A DNA stretch of 64,000 nucleotides from Acanthaster planci (GCF_001949145.1 NW_019091368.1:1064994-1128993); one strand, 5' to 3'. Positions 12,024 to 27,000 are shown, numbered from the stretch's first letter. Made by a program: numbers and translations. The notes: generated by a model not told the origin, from the letters alone.

Positions 12024-15000
12024 CTGGGAATAAGGAAGAGCAGAATGGTTGGAAAAACATATTTACCTTTTGATCTCCTCTTTTTTTTTTTAAAAGAATG
12101 GCAGCCTGATGATGCTGCCACGGGGGCTTAGAATCATGTCTGATAACAGCAATTAAGGAGAAACAAATGGATTTCTGCTCCGCTCTCCGTAATCAAAGCA
12201 GGTCCCCCGGACTTTATTCTGACGCTTTAATGGGTTCGGCATTTTCTGGAACATCTGATCCGGGAGCCCTCTATCAACTATTTATTGTAATTTGACTGTA
12301 AACCGGCAACGGTGCACCAAGCTGAGGAGCTTGGCTCCCTTCCATAATGTGCGCTGACACAAGGAGGTCGGTAGCCTGCGTCCAGCATGCGCACGCACTA
12401 AGTCCGTAATAACATGCCTCCCTGGTGTACTATTTCACCGATACACCGGTACCCATCAAAGGCCAAATAATAAGAATCAGAGCTGTGCTCGTGCTCCACC
12501 ATTAACAATTCATATGCCTCCCCTAATCCTCCTCATTAAACTTTTACAAATGCCTTCGTCTGGCCGGGGCCCATGTCTGTTTTTTTTTTTTTCCAGGGCC
12601 CTCTCTCTTTTCATTAGCGTTGTTGTCTTCAAATTGGACGGAAGACTTAAGGACTGCTGGACAAGCAACGGTGGAGGCCAGGAAGGTATTCTGTAAATAT
12701 GCTTCCCCTTCGACAGACATTTTGCCATTTGTGGCATGCAATCACATTCTACCCATCCTTTTGATTTCCAAATGATTGATGCCCTGGCTGTCTGGAAAAG
12801 AAGGGAAAAAATCCCCAAATTGCAGTGCAATCTACGACTACAGTAGGTCACTAAGGGGCCGTTGGGACTCCTATCAAATATGTAATGGGAGATTTTCAAA
12901 TGGCGCATCACTCACAAGATTTGTCAAAGTGTGTGAGAGAGAAACAGAAACTGATTTATTACCAGAATGCATTATTGAAAAAAATATGAAAAGCCCTGTA
13001 TTCCCCACAACTTAGAAAAAAAAAAAAAAAAACTTGTTTCATAAGAATCCCACACAAAAAGATCGCTATCAACCCCACCATGAAATAGACAAGAGAAAGT
13101 CGGCTAACTTCACTGGGGTTGAATGGGCCAGGATAACAGCCCAGGGGCAAGCTAAATTGTTGCAGAAGAAAAGCGAGCGAGTTCAGCGGAGGGGTTTACA
13201 GGAGGTTGCTTCCAACTGGCAAGCTAGGGTATTCACCTCTGAGGGGAGCTACAGGGGAAAAATCACCGGACAAAAACCATTCACGACAGCAGAAACTCTG
13301 CAGTCTGTTTTTGGCAGTTACAAAATATACGCCACTGGTCCGGGATCATCAAACCACATGGCCGAGAGAAGAACAGGTATGCACTTTATCTGTTCTCTGG
13401 ACAGACCTTGTGAGCCTGATCAGAAGTTCAATCCTTGCTGTAATCAACACATTTGCACAATGAAGAAGGGACAGAAATGCAGTGAAGCAAAGCGGCATGT
13501 GAAACAGTCTAGGCATGACTAAAACTGAAACTTACTCATGCTTTCTGATCCTGATTGGTATAAATACCGAGTTTTGATTCCAGTTCAATGCTGCCAACTC
13601 TGAACAACTTTGAACAGCACTTATTGAAGTATACTTGTAAAATTCTGAGGTAAACAACACCAGGACTTACACAGTAGAGTGTCCACAGTAATCCGTGATT
13701 ATTATAATAATATACAGCATGCTATCTCTTATTGATACTTAAATTATGAAGTATAATAAATTCAATTCCAAATTCTTTTTTTGGTTAACTGCTGGAATGA
13801 GTCTACTCAATTACTCACTCTCTCTCCTGAGCGTCCAGTTGCTGGACCAGTTCGTCTCGCTTGTTGACCAGGATGACCAGATCTTCCAGGAGTAGCTGCT
13901 CCCGTTTTCTCTCCTCTTCCGTCTTCTGCCAATCTGCCAAGAGATGACAATACCACCATGAGATTCTTCCAGCCCCCAAAATACTTTACAAAATTGTTCC
14001 AAATAATCAGCATACAAGACAAACAATTTTAGGAATGTCCATTCTCTGAACACTACTCCTCTCAGACATCACGCAAGATTTATTTAGTGCAGTTTGCAAA
14101 CTTCTCTGCCTGTTTCTTAGGAACTGCGTCGCTTCCTTTCACGCCCTCCAACCTTCCAGGGAGCTCATTCTCCCCTCCTTACCTTCAATCTCCATCATCT
14201 TCCTCAGCTCCCGATTCAGCATCTCAAATTTCCTCTCCAAGTCATGTTCCTTCTCCCTAGGTGGTTGGGGGAGAGACCGCATCAAGATAAAACAAAGATG
14301 CAAATTTGATTAGATGCGCCTAGGCATTTAAGAGGGTCTCTAGTACATCACGACTTGGAGAGAAAAACCCCACGAAATAATAATTTGAGGGACTCCCTTA
14401 TGCAATTATGTCAATTTTGACGGAGATTTCTCCACGGGCCACTTGGACTCTGTTCTTGGGGAGACATGGCCAGTTACATTAAAGCTGAGGGTGAAGGAGC
14501 AAAAGAATCCAGGAAGTACAAAATTAACTTGATGAGATTTGCTGTGATCATTTTCTGGGTTTCAGCTGGGCTTTAACTACCAATGGATTGATCAAGTTCT
14601 ATTTCATTGTAAGAAGTACATTGAAAACACTAAGAGGGTTAGGTTTTCAATGTCTGTTCATGTTTGTTAAGAGAACAAAAACACTAACATGAACATTCAC
14701 ACACCAACACACCACACCAAAAAGTCAGCAGAGAGGGCAGGGTTTGATGGACTGATTTGCCAACGACTGCAGACTTTCATGGGGGATATCTCGTCAGCGC
14801 CATATGGGCTTCGTAGCCTACACACTCAGCAGTTCCAGCTGAGACAGGGCCCCGGTGGACTCAGGGGCCAATACCGCACAGCCCCGCTACAAGCCAAAGG
14901 GGGGGAGGGGGGATGGAACGCTCAATGGGCTCCCATGCTGAGCTTACTGTGCCCAACGACCTGCCAAGTACTACCACCGCTTTGCATTCACTCGCCAGAC

Positions 15001-18000
15001 AATTGAGGCAACACCGCTAATCCATCTCAATTGAACCGCGCACAAAAAGTCACTAACAATGTCGGAGACATTTCATTTTCAGAAGGCAGCGGCTTGCTAT
15101 CGCTACAAGACTTCAAAGTCCCTTTTTTCCCCTTTCCTTCGTGGTGGTGTGAGTGTGTTGACAAATGCCCTGAAGCGAAATGGGCCCCTATTCATGAGGC
15201 TTGAAAATTGAATATTACCACATTTACTGTTATCAAATTGGGATATGAGTATTTATGGGGCCCGACTGAAAGTCAAGGACAATAAGACGGAAATTGCAAA
15301 ATAATCAGACGAAGTGCTTTTGTAAAACCACTTCAATCAAGTTTAATGAAGGCAGCAAGACATCTTGCAGTCTGCTCTAGAAAGAACGTTTTGAATACAA
15401 TTTTGTTTTACTGAATATGTTTCACAATGAACTTTCCACATAATCACTGAGGCGTCCTTGTGGTCTTCGTTAGACTAAAATTGCCTTTACAAAAAAAACA
15501 CGAAAAGTCAGTTTCCTTTTTTTTTTTTTACCAACACACATGCGCTAGCTGTCTTCCTAACATACTTTTTAGTTGTTCAATGTTGAATTGGCATCTAATC
15601 TAAAATGTAAGCAACTTAGCGGGAATGACCACCGAAACCCCAACGAAAGTATTCTACCTACTATTAATACTTGGAAAAATTCAAATTATTGGAAAAATAA
15701 TACAGGCGTGCTGTAGGTAGTTTCAGTTCTCTGGGTTAAAGCTTGCAAAAAAAATAGCAAAATTGTGCAATCATGTACAAAAGAGGGAAAAGGCAGGTTC
15801 TTCTCCGAAATGATTTGAAAGGGAGTGTTTACTCACTAACAGAGTAGATGCTACTTTTGTTAGTGTTAGGAGGACACGACATAATATCATGAATCTACTG
15901 AGCAAAGTATGCTACACACAAAGGAGTTTGCCTAGCAAGGTGACAAGTTACTGGCCCAAATACCAAGTGATTTGTATTGCTAGCCACTGGACCCATGCTA
16001 ATTTCTGCTCAGCACGTAAATTCGCTAAGCAATCTTTTCTACACAGCAGCGCAAGGGGTGCTTTGGCGTGGATCATATGTAGATGGCAACTTACATGGCA
16101 TTGAGCTGTTCTTCCCGACGGATGAGCGCGTTCTTCTTGTTCACCAACTCAAACCACTCGTTCATCAGCTGGGCCTCGTCATCCGTACCTGGGGGATCAA
16201 CATTTGGCGCTATCAGGATTCTGCCCCGATTAGCTCAAGTTGCCTGCCGTGCCTGTTCCATGGATACAGCCATTTTGATGAAGTCTAACATCCTTCTTCC
16301 AGTAGAATTCCTCTACACCACCTGGCACAGTTGAACTGTGAACTGGTCCCTTTGTTCCCAGTCTCCAAAGGTCTTAGTTTTAAAATGCATTTAAGCAATG
16401 TTCTTTGAATCTAAACCATACAACATGGATGCATGTGTATCCACTCAGACACGCATGCATCTTACGTTCATGTATTCCTTGCGTATATATATAATTCTCC
16501 CTGGAAAGCAAAAATCAGTACGTGCTTTGAATCAGCTTAACTTTGCCACTTCCTTGTCGCAATTCCACTTTATTTTGGGGGCACTTAGTGGTTTATAGAA
16601 TGGGAGAAATCTGTAGCCAAAGTCAAGATAACATTCATGGAAGCATGTTATGGTTTGAACGATGGAATCTCTTCCACTGTATTCGGTGTGCATTACGTGA
16701 ACTCATGCTACTTATTGATGACCAAACATTTGTGGTTGTTAATGTGTGCACAAATGCACTGATGGCAACAATCAGATCGAACAATCACCAATCCAAGGTG
16801 CTTTCCGGATCGGTGGAGGCAAGTTTCCATGTTATCTTACCATCCTCCATGGCTTTCCGAAGTGATTTCTCCACAGTGGAGGCTCGCTCATCGATCTGCT
16901 TCTGTTCTCTTTCCAGGACGGCGTACTCCCCAAGAATGTAGTCGTTGGTGTCCATTAACTCCTGAGACAAATACAAAGGAAAGTGAAGTGTTGATTAAAG
17001 TGGTAGACGGTGAATACATGTACGCAGGAGGTTTGCACTGACTTGATAAGTATTGTAACAACAGGCTTACAACTCACAATCACCACTGACTGGAACTCTT
17101 AATTCTACTGGGTAACAAAAAATTAAAAAACTCAACAGATTCTACCAGAAATCCAATCACCTAGTTGCTGTTCCCAAAACCCACCTCTTCTTCTTCTGTT
17201 GCTTTGGTGATCTCTTCTGTGGGCGTGGCCTCCTCTGCCGTCCGTTCTGACACCTCCTCTTCCTTCACGTTATCATCCTTCGCCTCTTTGTCGTCTGCCA
17301 CTTCATCAGGCTTAGACTCCGATTCTGGAGTTGACGGCATTTCCTCATCTGATCATGGCCCAAAAGGTTGAGGATTATCAAAAACATGGTATACAGGAAA
17401 AAAAGATGACTGATATGTGAGACTAACTCAAGTAAAATGAATCAAGATACCAGAATTTTCTGAGCAAATATTTACATGAAACTATTCTCCTTTGGCATTC
17501 TACAGAAGAGAATAGACCTACTGAGGGAATCTGATATTTAACATATTATAAAGTTTCACAGCGTTATTCTGCAGTACTCATTAAAATTGGGTTGAGATCT
17601 GAAAATTGCTGAAAATCTAACCTTTTGTTTTGTTTGGGGGAGGTGGTTGCACCAAGTCAGAGAATGACTGAAGAGAGGTTTTCTTCGCCACGCTGCCCCG
17701 TGATAATCTCTTTATTGGCTGGTTGTCTGCTGAGTTGGTAACCGGCGATGCCGGTGCATCTCGTTTTGTGGGTGCCTCAATCTTGTCCCCTGTTCAGTGC
17801 AAAACAGCTGATTTATCTGATGTGCCATTTTATGTGTCTCCATGAAGGATGAACCTCTCTGGTGTTAAGACTACACGTTAGTCTTTGGGTGTTCCACAAT
17901 ATAGTGTGCCACCAAATGTTTGCTACTTTCGGTCATTTTCTCCCAAATGCTGCCCAACAGTCAATCATGAATGTCACTGGATATATAATGAAAGTGCACA

Positions 18001-21000
18001 CAAAACAAAATGCACTTGGAACATTACAAATCTTAAAAACCATCCCAAATTCCACCAAATGCATCTAGCTTAGTGCCTGATGAACGCTATTTGGCAATGC
18101 CTACTAATACATTGCAGCTTTTTTCCCTGTTGAGCACCAATTGTAAAGCAGGATTTGCACTTCCAATGGCAGCTTTCTGTATTGTGTGCCACCCAAACTA
18201 GTGGTTTGTGAGGGGCGCATGGGACTGCGTGCTTCTACATGTGCCAAGATTTGTGTCTCAAGGCTGCAGTGAGAGTAGTGCTAAAACGTGATGGGAGTAC
18301 TCGGTTAATGACGGCATAATTCCCCTATTCAACATAAAAACATGCATGTGAGTTTTCCCTGACATAGCACAGTTTGCAATCATGTCCATGGTTCGGGACC
18401 GTTTCAGCATTTCGACATGGTTCAGATCAGATGCAGTGAATCCACAGATACTGTCACCCACTGCTACCCTACCCTCACATGCCAGAACAAATCCGCATGG
18501 CTTGATGACACTACTTGTGTGATATTTCTGATCAATTACATCAAAAACATCTTCAATGCATCTGAAGGAAAAGAAAGAATTGGTGAGTACAGTGATGTCA
18601 GAATTACACGTGAATGTAACTTAGAAATGGTTCAAGGTGATTTGTTCCAGATACAATTTACAGAAAGGGTGGCAAAAGAAACTTCCCCTGCTAATCAAAC
18701 CCAAATACACCAAATTTTCCAAAATCTCTCCATCTTTGCTGAATTCTTATTATTTAAGGGTTGTGCAGCTCCAATACATTTACTCTGCATTTAGCATGAT
18801 GACAATGACACTGGTTTACTGCACCGTTTGGTTTCAAGAGATTCTGGTGGTTTCATAGAGAAAACTTTAAAAGGTAATGGCTATTTAAAAAAAAAAGAAG
18901 AAAATAAACATGCTATTAAATCTAAAGGTTGAGGCACACAGATTTGTTTAACAGTTTTAAATTCAAATCTGTTATTTTCGGTGGTACTTTCAATTAACAG
19001 AATCTACCAGAGACTGATTCCTGAATGCAGAAGAAGTGCCAGTGCAAGTCCATCACAAATAGTCTAAATTCAAGTCACAAGCGGCATAAAATGAAATGTG
19101 GCAAAGACAATCCTCAACCAATGTTATCCTTGCCTGTGACCCTTATATGACCTGACTGTAGTACACAGTGTTCTCCAACCTTCAGAAGTGGCCTGGTGGC
19201 CCACACAATTTTATTCGTCTCCTGCCAAAGTAGCCAGCAAGCTTTAAAATCTGGTCGCCAAGTTTAAAATTTGAGGTGCTACATTTAAGGATGAGAGACG
19301 TGGTATAGGGTTGTCCAACACTGCTTCAAATATTTTTTAAGCCAACAGATCTGCATTTAGATGTAGATAACCTGAACTGCAAATGGGGGTTTCCATAGTA
19401 GGGTTCCCTCCCTGCACTTCGAGGTTTTAAGCTGTCCCTACCAAGTCTGAAATTAAGACCTTGGAGAACAAACGGTGACTGACCAGTCATCTGACTTGTG
19501 GTGGGAATGGGAAAGACTCCTGACTCAACTAAGGCTCGGTTGTTATATTCGGTGAGGTTAGTGTTCCGACAGACAGGCTACTTTGTTAATACACAGAAGA
19601 AACGTCATGAGTGTGATGACACCCCCGATAATGTGGTGGGCCCCATTACATACACCAGCTAAACAGGAATGCTGTACACAAATTCATGTGCTTAGCAATG
19701 GGGGCTGGTATTTTTCATAGCTCAATATTTGAATGCAAAATTCACGAAGGAGAAGCGGGAGTTTTCTTTTCTGAGAAAAATGGCACCGGTGTAGCTTGTT
19801 TCAAGCAGATTTAAGATATGCCCAACAGACCAATACAGAGTCCATCCTAGAATTTGGAAATAGCGTTTTAACAAAAAAAGGTATGTCAAGATAGTAGTCT
19901 TTGTAATAATGATGCATTGATGCAAAATTTGTGGAAACAAAATAAGATGAAACCTTCATGACAATATTTCAACTTGAAATTGAATGACTGGATGTCTGAA
20001 GAGGAAGATGGCTGTATCAGATGAAATTCTAAGTGGTCTCTTGACGACCACAACTTGTGGCATTGGAGAAGTTTTTTTTCCCTAAATCTTTGCGAAATCG
20101 TGGCTAAAAATAGTGAGAAGCTATTACATGTATAGTGATTACAATGTACAATTGTGGGCATCATTGCAACTGATTTTGTATAAAGTTTGTTCCTCGACAT
20201 CTGTCAGCTGGTACGAACGAACAATCGTCTATACGATCAAATTGACATTTCAGATTGCTTACAATTTGTGTACACCTGCAAGCATGGTGCCCACTCAGTG
20301 ATAGCTCCTGATTTTAAGTCACTGCTTCATTGACATCATCGACTTCATGAAATTGGCGAGAAATCGAGAGAGAAATACCAACAATTTGGTCTCTCATTTT
20401 GATTCACTGGACTGGACTTGACAAACTGGACTTGTACATGTAAGTAAAAGTGACATCAGTTAAATGAATACATGCTTTTCCACAAGACAAAACCCTGTGA
20501 TTAAATCATGTTTGTTAGTGTTGCGTAACTGCTGCCATTAGTCTGACACACAAGGCTTCTGTCTGCAAGTCAACTTTATTCTTAGGAGTAGGGATCATAC
20601 GTAATAATGAATAATGAAGACGGTTGATATTGGAAGCATACAATATACAACATTTCACACACAGAGTTTCATGTATTCCACTTGCTGCACAGAGACTTTT
20701 CATGAAGTGAATTTTTTGGGGAGGGGGATTTGAAAAATCCAAGTGTTTTTTTTTTTCACACATACATGTACTGCATGTCAGCCAAGTCAAACCGGAAAAA
20801 ATCTTACACTAAATCTTCAGCCTGCAGATACAAAATATTCCCTCCCAGGGAATGCCCACTCATAGCACTGGAACTGATTAGCAAATTTGTGGTAGGGTCC
20901 TATGAAATGAGTCTTAAAGCCATTTCTTCCCGGGTAAGTTTGTTCTAGTTTACATTAGAAAGAGAAAACTGACCAGAACGCGCATCTCGGTCGAGGGTTT

Positions 21001-24000
21001 TAAAGGTACGGAAGTCAAAAGTTCCAGTGACTTGTGACTCAGTTTGCGAGGTACAAGCAGGTGAAGCAAAATAGCATGTGTGTACAGATGCAATGCCAAG
21101 GGGTCATTGGTGAGAAAGGGATGGAAAGAGGAGGAGGGGCGGAGCTATGGAAAGGGGTGTGACTTTGCTAGTAACGTAACCTTGTGAAAGACACAATTTT
21201 ACTTCAAGCTTAGCTGTGTCAGTCTTTACACACAAGCAGTGTTGGTGGTAGTCCAGGTGCTTATGCATGGTATTCGTGTTAAGCACGCAATATTTAGTAG
21301 CATGAGCTCAATGAACAGATTACTTGAGGATAACAAAATCCATCCGACAAATCAAACGCAAGAATATTAATCAGCATAAATTTAGAAAAAAAACATTCCA
21401 CAGAGTTTTATGCAGTTCCTTGAGCTCATGTTATTTTCACAAGGGCTGTAAACAGCTGTAAGGTTGAAGTGGCAAAGCGTTATGTTACTTCTACACGTAT
21501 AGCTACAAGGGAAACCTTTCACAGTGAGCGAGGCAAATATTACTAACCACAAAATACACATACACATGCACACTGCACATGGCCCTTACCAAACTGATAA
21601 AACTTGAATCTGGATCCTGCTGCACCAAAAGGGTAAGGAAAAAAACAATTATACCACAAAGAAATAAAGAAATCATAGGAACAGATCAAAAGAGGTCAGG
21701 GCAATGTAGAAAAAGAGGGAGTAATGCTTGACTAAAATAAAGAATGAAATGATGGCATTTGAGGATGGAGAAAGCAGGGAAAGTAATCATAAATGGAATA
21801 TGATAACAGAGAAAGGTCTTAATGAGGATTTCAATGTAGCAAAGTTACTTGAATCATTTAATCCACCAAGAGTTGAAGGGCTCCCCCCAAGTGGCAAAAG
21901 AAAGACAGATGGTATTACGTTTTCCAAGCGGGTTCTTGCACGTGTTCTGAGCGTATGCAAAGACCATACATTAAGGAATAAATTCAGTACGCGTACTCGG
22001 CATGCTCCACTTCAAACGTGCCACTGATCTCCATTATAAACGCGCACCTATGTGGTGAGTATAAAAAAAAAACGCCCTCTTTTGTTCCGCTCGGATTAGA
22101 TGGGCATTCCAATAATAACAGAATACTTGTCCATTTATTGAGATGGCCTGAAATCAATGTAAATTCTGCACAATAATGGAAATCATTTTATAGGTACTGG
22201 ATCATAAGTGAAAACAGGTTAAAACAGGTTAAAACATTTGGGCACCCGCCCAACCATGCCTACTTCATAACTTAACATTCAAAATTCATGAAAGGCAATA
22301 GTTAACAGCACTTTATCCTGTTACTCCTGATCTTCTGTGCTTTAAATTGACTCTCCTGAAGAATTACATAACCTTCAGGTTAAAAAAAACCTTATACTAC
22401 ACATGGAAGTGCTTTGAGTTTCTTAAGATGTCAATTTATGGTCGCTCTTTCAGGTGCATTCCAGGGGAATGGCCAAACTTTGGAACATGAAAGCCCTGAA
22501 TGCACCCTACGATATGTGCCATCCTGACTACATCTGTTGGTTGAAAAGAGAATTGTCTCGATACTGTTGATAAGCGAGACAATCTGCTTTGTGCGCTGTT
22601 GCGTCCAATGGTGTTCCCACTGTTTTCTTGACGACCCGAGGCTTTTGGAAATAACCTCTTGGACAATGGCCGAGGGTTTGCCTTCTTGTGCCCTCCCGGT
22701 GCATCAAATGACCTGTTCTCACCACCTGACTTCAACTCGATACTCAAGGGTGCTTGGGGAAGTAAGCCTGGCCAAACCCTAGCTATGAAAGGAAAGACTG
22801 CACAGCCCCGGTGGACTCGAGCCATTAAGGCCCCAGTTTTTTGTTATTCTTGAAACGCCGGGTGAAAAAGGTCCTAACAGGGTTCTGACTAAATCCTATG
22901 GGCGGATAATGAAGTGCTGATAATGGGGAACATGGAGAAGCACTAATGACAAGGGGGGGATGGTGAAAGGTGAACGTATGAAGAGGTATGCTGCTGAGGT
23001 ATTTAGGAGCAAGGGGTTGGTCGGGTGTCAGGGAAGCCATATCAGCTACTGTTTACAGGCACTGAGGCGATAAGCAACAACATCATCAATGGCAAATCCG
23101 CTCAATCTCGTGAAAATGGGACAGATGTAGTTCTCGGTACAAAACACCACCGACCCCTGGCAGCACATCCATCTCACGCCAGAGGCGGGCTCTGAGCAGG
23201 GAATGCATCATCAGCAAAGAGGCAAGTTGCAATGTGGAGTCGAACGGGGACAACTCCACTGCAGGTTGCCCCCTCCCCCTAATGATCATCTGACCATAAC
23301 AGTCTTTGACAACAATTCTGTACGGCATTTATCTCAATAGCTGAGCAGCCATCTCTTGGGGAATGAGAAACCATCGATTTGCTTACAAACTTCAGTGTAA
23401 CTCGAAGTCTGATCGTTTTGCAAGTGATCAATGCCGCGGGGGGGAGGGGGCCCACGATGAGGGAGAGGCAGAGGACTTGGAGATGGAGTGCCTTAATCAA
23501 GACTGATGGGTTAGGCTCAATGGGCATCACCATTCTCGTTTGTGCAAGGCGCTCATTATCCTCGAGATGAAAAGCCCAATGCATTGCAACTCTGACGCCC
23601 TTCTGCCATTCAGCTCCCTTTGCCTGCCTTTACATGGTCTCTTCAAGCTCCAGCCTTACAACTGAACCAGAGTGAACCCCCCGGGTCATTGTTTCGCTGA
23701 CTATGTGGCAAAGGGAAGGGGGGCCAAAACAACGACCTCTCAACCATTTGCGTCAGCAATTTGTGATTGATGTCTAAGAGACCACAAGTTATCTTGGGTG
23801 CCTGGGTATTACAAGAAACAGCAGGGCAAGCTCTTTTGAGAGTGAAAAAGAAAAGAAGAAAGAGAAGAAGCTCTAGAAGGAAGCCTTTATTCCCCATCCT
23901 GCAACTTGTGCACATCCCCCCTCAGAAGAGCACACAATTTAAGAGATTAAGGGCTTATGTAATCTGCTTCAGACGGGTGCTTGTACTTCATGTGTAGGCA

Positions 24001-27000
24001 TGCCAACGGCCCCCATTCAAGCACCCTTCAGGAGCCTCTCCTTCTGTGGCCGGCCACAATGGTTGCGGTTGACTGCCTTACAGCCCTTCTTCTCCACAGG
24101 GGCTAAACTCCTGAAGATTATCTCCCTGGAGCTCGCAAAAATGTAGACCCTGGCACTTTTATCTGGGCTCCTTTTGTGAACATTCCTCCAGCACGCACCA
24201 GGAGGACCCCCCCTCCATAAGAAGCTTGACAGGATTGAGAGAATCAGAACTCTGTTCTCCCGGGCAGCTAGGATCCTCTATATACACAGAGTGAGTGTGC
24301 CGGGCTTTCCAGCACCATGACGAATCCACAACAAGGGCAAGAAATAATACGCACGCCATGTACTAGGAGAGATTTTCTTCTTTTCTTTTTTTTTTGGGGG
24401 GGGGAAGCACGTACTTTGAAAGGTGACAAATGTAAACCTAAGGTTAAACACTGAATTGAAAGACTAAATCTGATTATCGGAGGATTCCCTCACACTGGTT
24501 TTATGGGGATTATAGGTGCACAGTTACATGGCCTGTGGTCACACATCTCCTGGTCCAATGTATACAATGTAGGATTAGACTTTTCCCACGCTAGTTATCG
24601 ATTACTGGAGACTAGCTATTCTTTCCAGTGTATGAAAATGCGAGCGAAGATTATACAGAAGACAGGATAAATCACAAGCTACATTAAGCCTTGCTTCCAA
24701 TGTTTTAATCAGTTTTTTCCTTCCTCGGGATCATATGCCTGGGTGCCTATGGAGGGATTGCATGGCCGCCATCTTGCAGAACAGCTTTCCTGAAAAATTC
24801 TACTCTCGTGGCACAATTTCATGTAATAACTGCTAAAATGTACACTTTTATGGTGATTTCCTCTGCTGTGTCACTAGTTTAAGCCATGCACAGTGCTTAC
24901 TGTTCACCCTCTTGCCACTCCACAAACAATGGATGTGTCATGTTTTACTTCAATGATACATGTAGCAGTGGTTGACGCTGGTTACCGCTGTACAAGTGTA
25001 CATTCTCATGGAGAGATTGGGAACCAGTGTGTTGCTCCACTCAGTTCCACAGCTGGGAATGGCCGACGTGTTGTCCTGAATCCCAAAAATGCAATGCAAG
25101 AGAGGTCAGGTCGGGGGGGAGAGGGAGAGGCGGCGGGGTTGAGAGGAGGCAGATCAAGGACAAAAACTACCCCCCCCTCCCATTTCCAGTCAATTTGTCA
25201 CAACCATGGCACCCAGTGATGGGACGCTCAAGGACAAGACAAACAAGAGGGACAGAGAGGAAAAAGAGCGCCGTGTGATGAACATGCAGAGTTTTCTGAC
25301 AGGTGCAAGAAGTAGGCAGTGGGGCACCCAGGATTTGTTGGGGTGCAGGGACCAAAATTTAGCCTCCAAATAACTCAAAATGCTCCCTTCCTCCACATCG
25401 TTGTGCTACAGGGGGACTGGGATGTACATGTATGGCTATATCTACATATGGCTAGTATTTCAAAGTGTATGTTATATCTCGGTTTTCACATCCTCAATTT
25501 TCAGATTTACAAAAATTATTTAAACTTTGGGGGGCCTCAAGCTTCCTTAATGCTCCCCATGCTACTGGAAGTTGGGTGAGAAGGAATCTCCTCCTGGAAG
25601 GAGGCAGGGTCACGATGTATTCCTTAAAAAGAGTAAGACACGATTGAGGGCTAGTGAAGGTCCATTTGATGTCATCAATGAGGTTCACTTTCTACAATCA
25701 CATTCTGCAACAGAACAAAATCAAGATATAGAAATTTGTGCGCCAAAAACTAGCCCCCATTTGTATTGTCTTACAGTTACAGGTAATCCATTATGTCTGA
25801 GGAATCTGAAGTGTTCATCCAAATTCTTGAAGTGGTCTTCGTAACTTGATCTGAATTTCTTGCGCTGAGTGAAATAAATTGGCTGTCCAATTGAAGAAAG
25901 CTTCGCACTGTACCCTCACTGCCCAGAACATTGAACAATTAAACCTTAGAAATCGCATGTCAAAGAAAACAATACGCTCTCCTTGCACGGCTTTGTACAG
26001 ATCAGCGTAGGATCTAGGGCAGTCCGAATTCTATACTGTTTAACATCCAGGGTTCCATGAAACTACATGTACATGTACACCTGCCCAGCACCTGGGCACC
26101 CTCCCAGATGAACCGGCACTGCTGACTTTTGTTGTACCAGTATGGTAACCACCATACAACTCGTCTGCCATACTGGAAGGACAAGAGGAGAGTCCAGAGA
26201 AAAGGAGAGTGCCATAAAAAGCTCTCATAAAGAAAGGAACAAGATAGAGAAAGAAGGGGGAAAAAGGAAAGAAAGAAAAGGAAGAAAAATTCAAAGAACC
26301 CCGGCTTACTGATGCATGCTATGGATTGAAAAGGATTATTGATTTTTCCCCCTTGGCTTTCTATGTGTCTTGAAAGAAGGCTACTGTATCTGGAACTTTA
26401 TTCACTGGTCTTAAAGGCTCATTCGGAGTCTCATTCTTCTGGAAAGTTGGCATTTGTTTTGAGCCATTGCCACTGGGTTTCTAGAGTTTGTTTGAGGAAG
26501 TATTCAGAGCACAACCCCTTAAAAAAAGAGGAAGGGGAAAAAAAGTGCTCCGGTCTTTTCTTTGCTCCTTCAGATAAAAATCAAAACGGAGAAATCAATA
26601 TTGGTGGTGAGGTAATCCAATAGTGGGATTTGGCGCTCCATGATTGAGTGAACTGAACCCGAAGTAAAAAGATTGCGGAAAAATTGTGACAGTCTGTGCG
26701 CGGCAAAGGCAAGAAATGCACAGGATGAGATATAAAATAGGTTCTCCGTCTCAACTACGGTTCTGTACATGTAAAGGAATGATGGTCATTTCTCACATAA
26801 TAAGAGTCGCTTTAAATTCACTAAAGGCCAGAAAGATTACCCGCTTGAGATACTTTTGAACCTTTTATCTTAAGAGTAAAAAACCCAAAGGGCTTTTTTT
26901 TATGTTGTTTAAGAATGGATTATGTTACTTTAAGTCCTCACTCGTGAACATTTATATGTTGACTTGACATTGTACATGTAGTATGGTTCAAGTCAGGATA

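Noticed and set aside
13816-13821. TGA after QERE as the true end of EHBP1
   Set aside because: The TGA is created by a consensus GTGAGT donor, and exon 21 restores the conserved C-terminus and CaaX box in frame.
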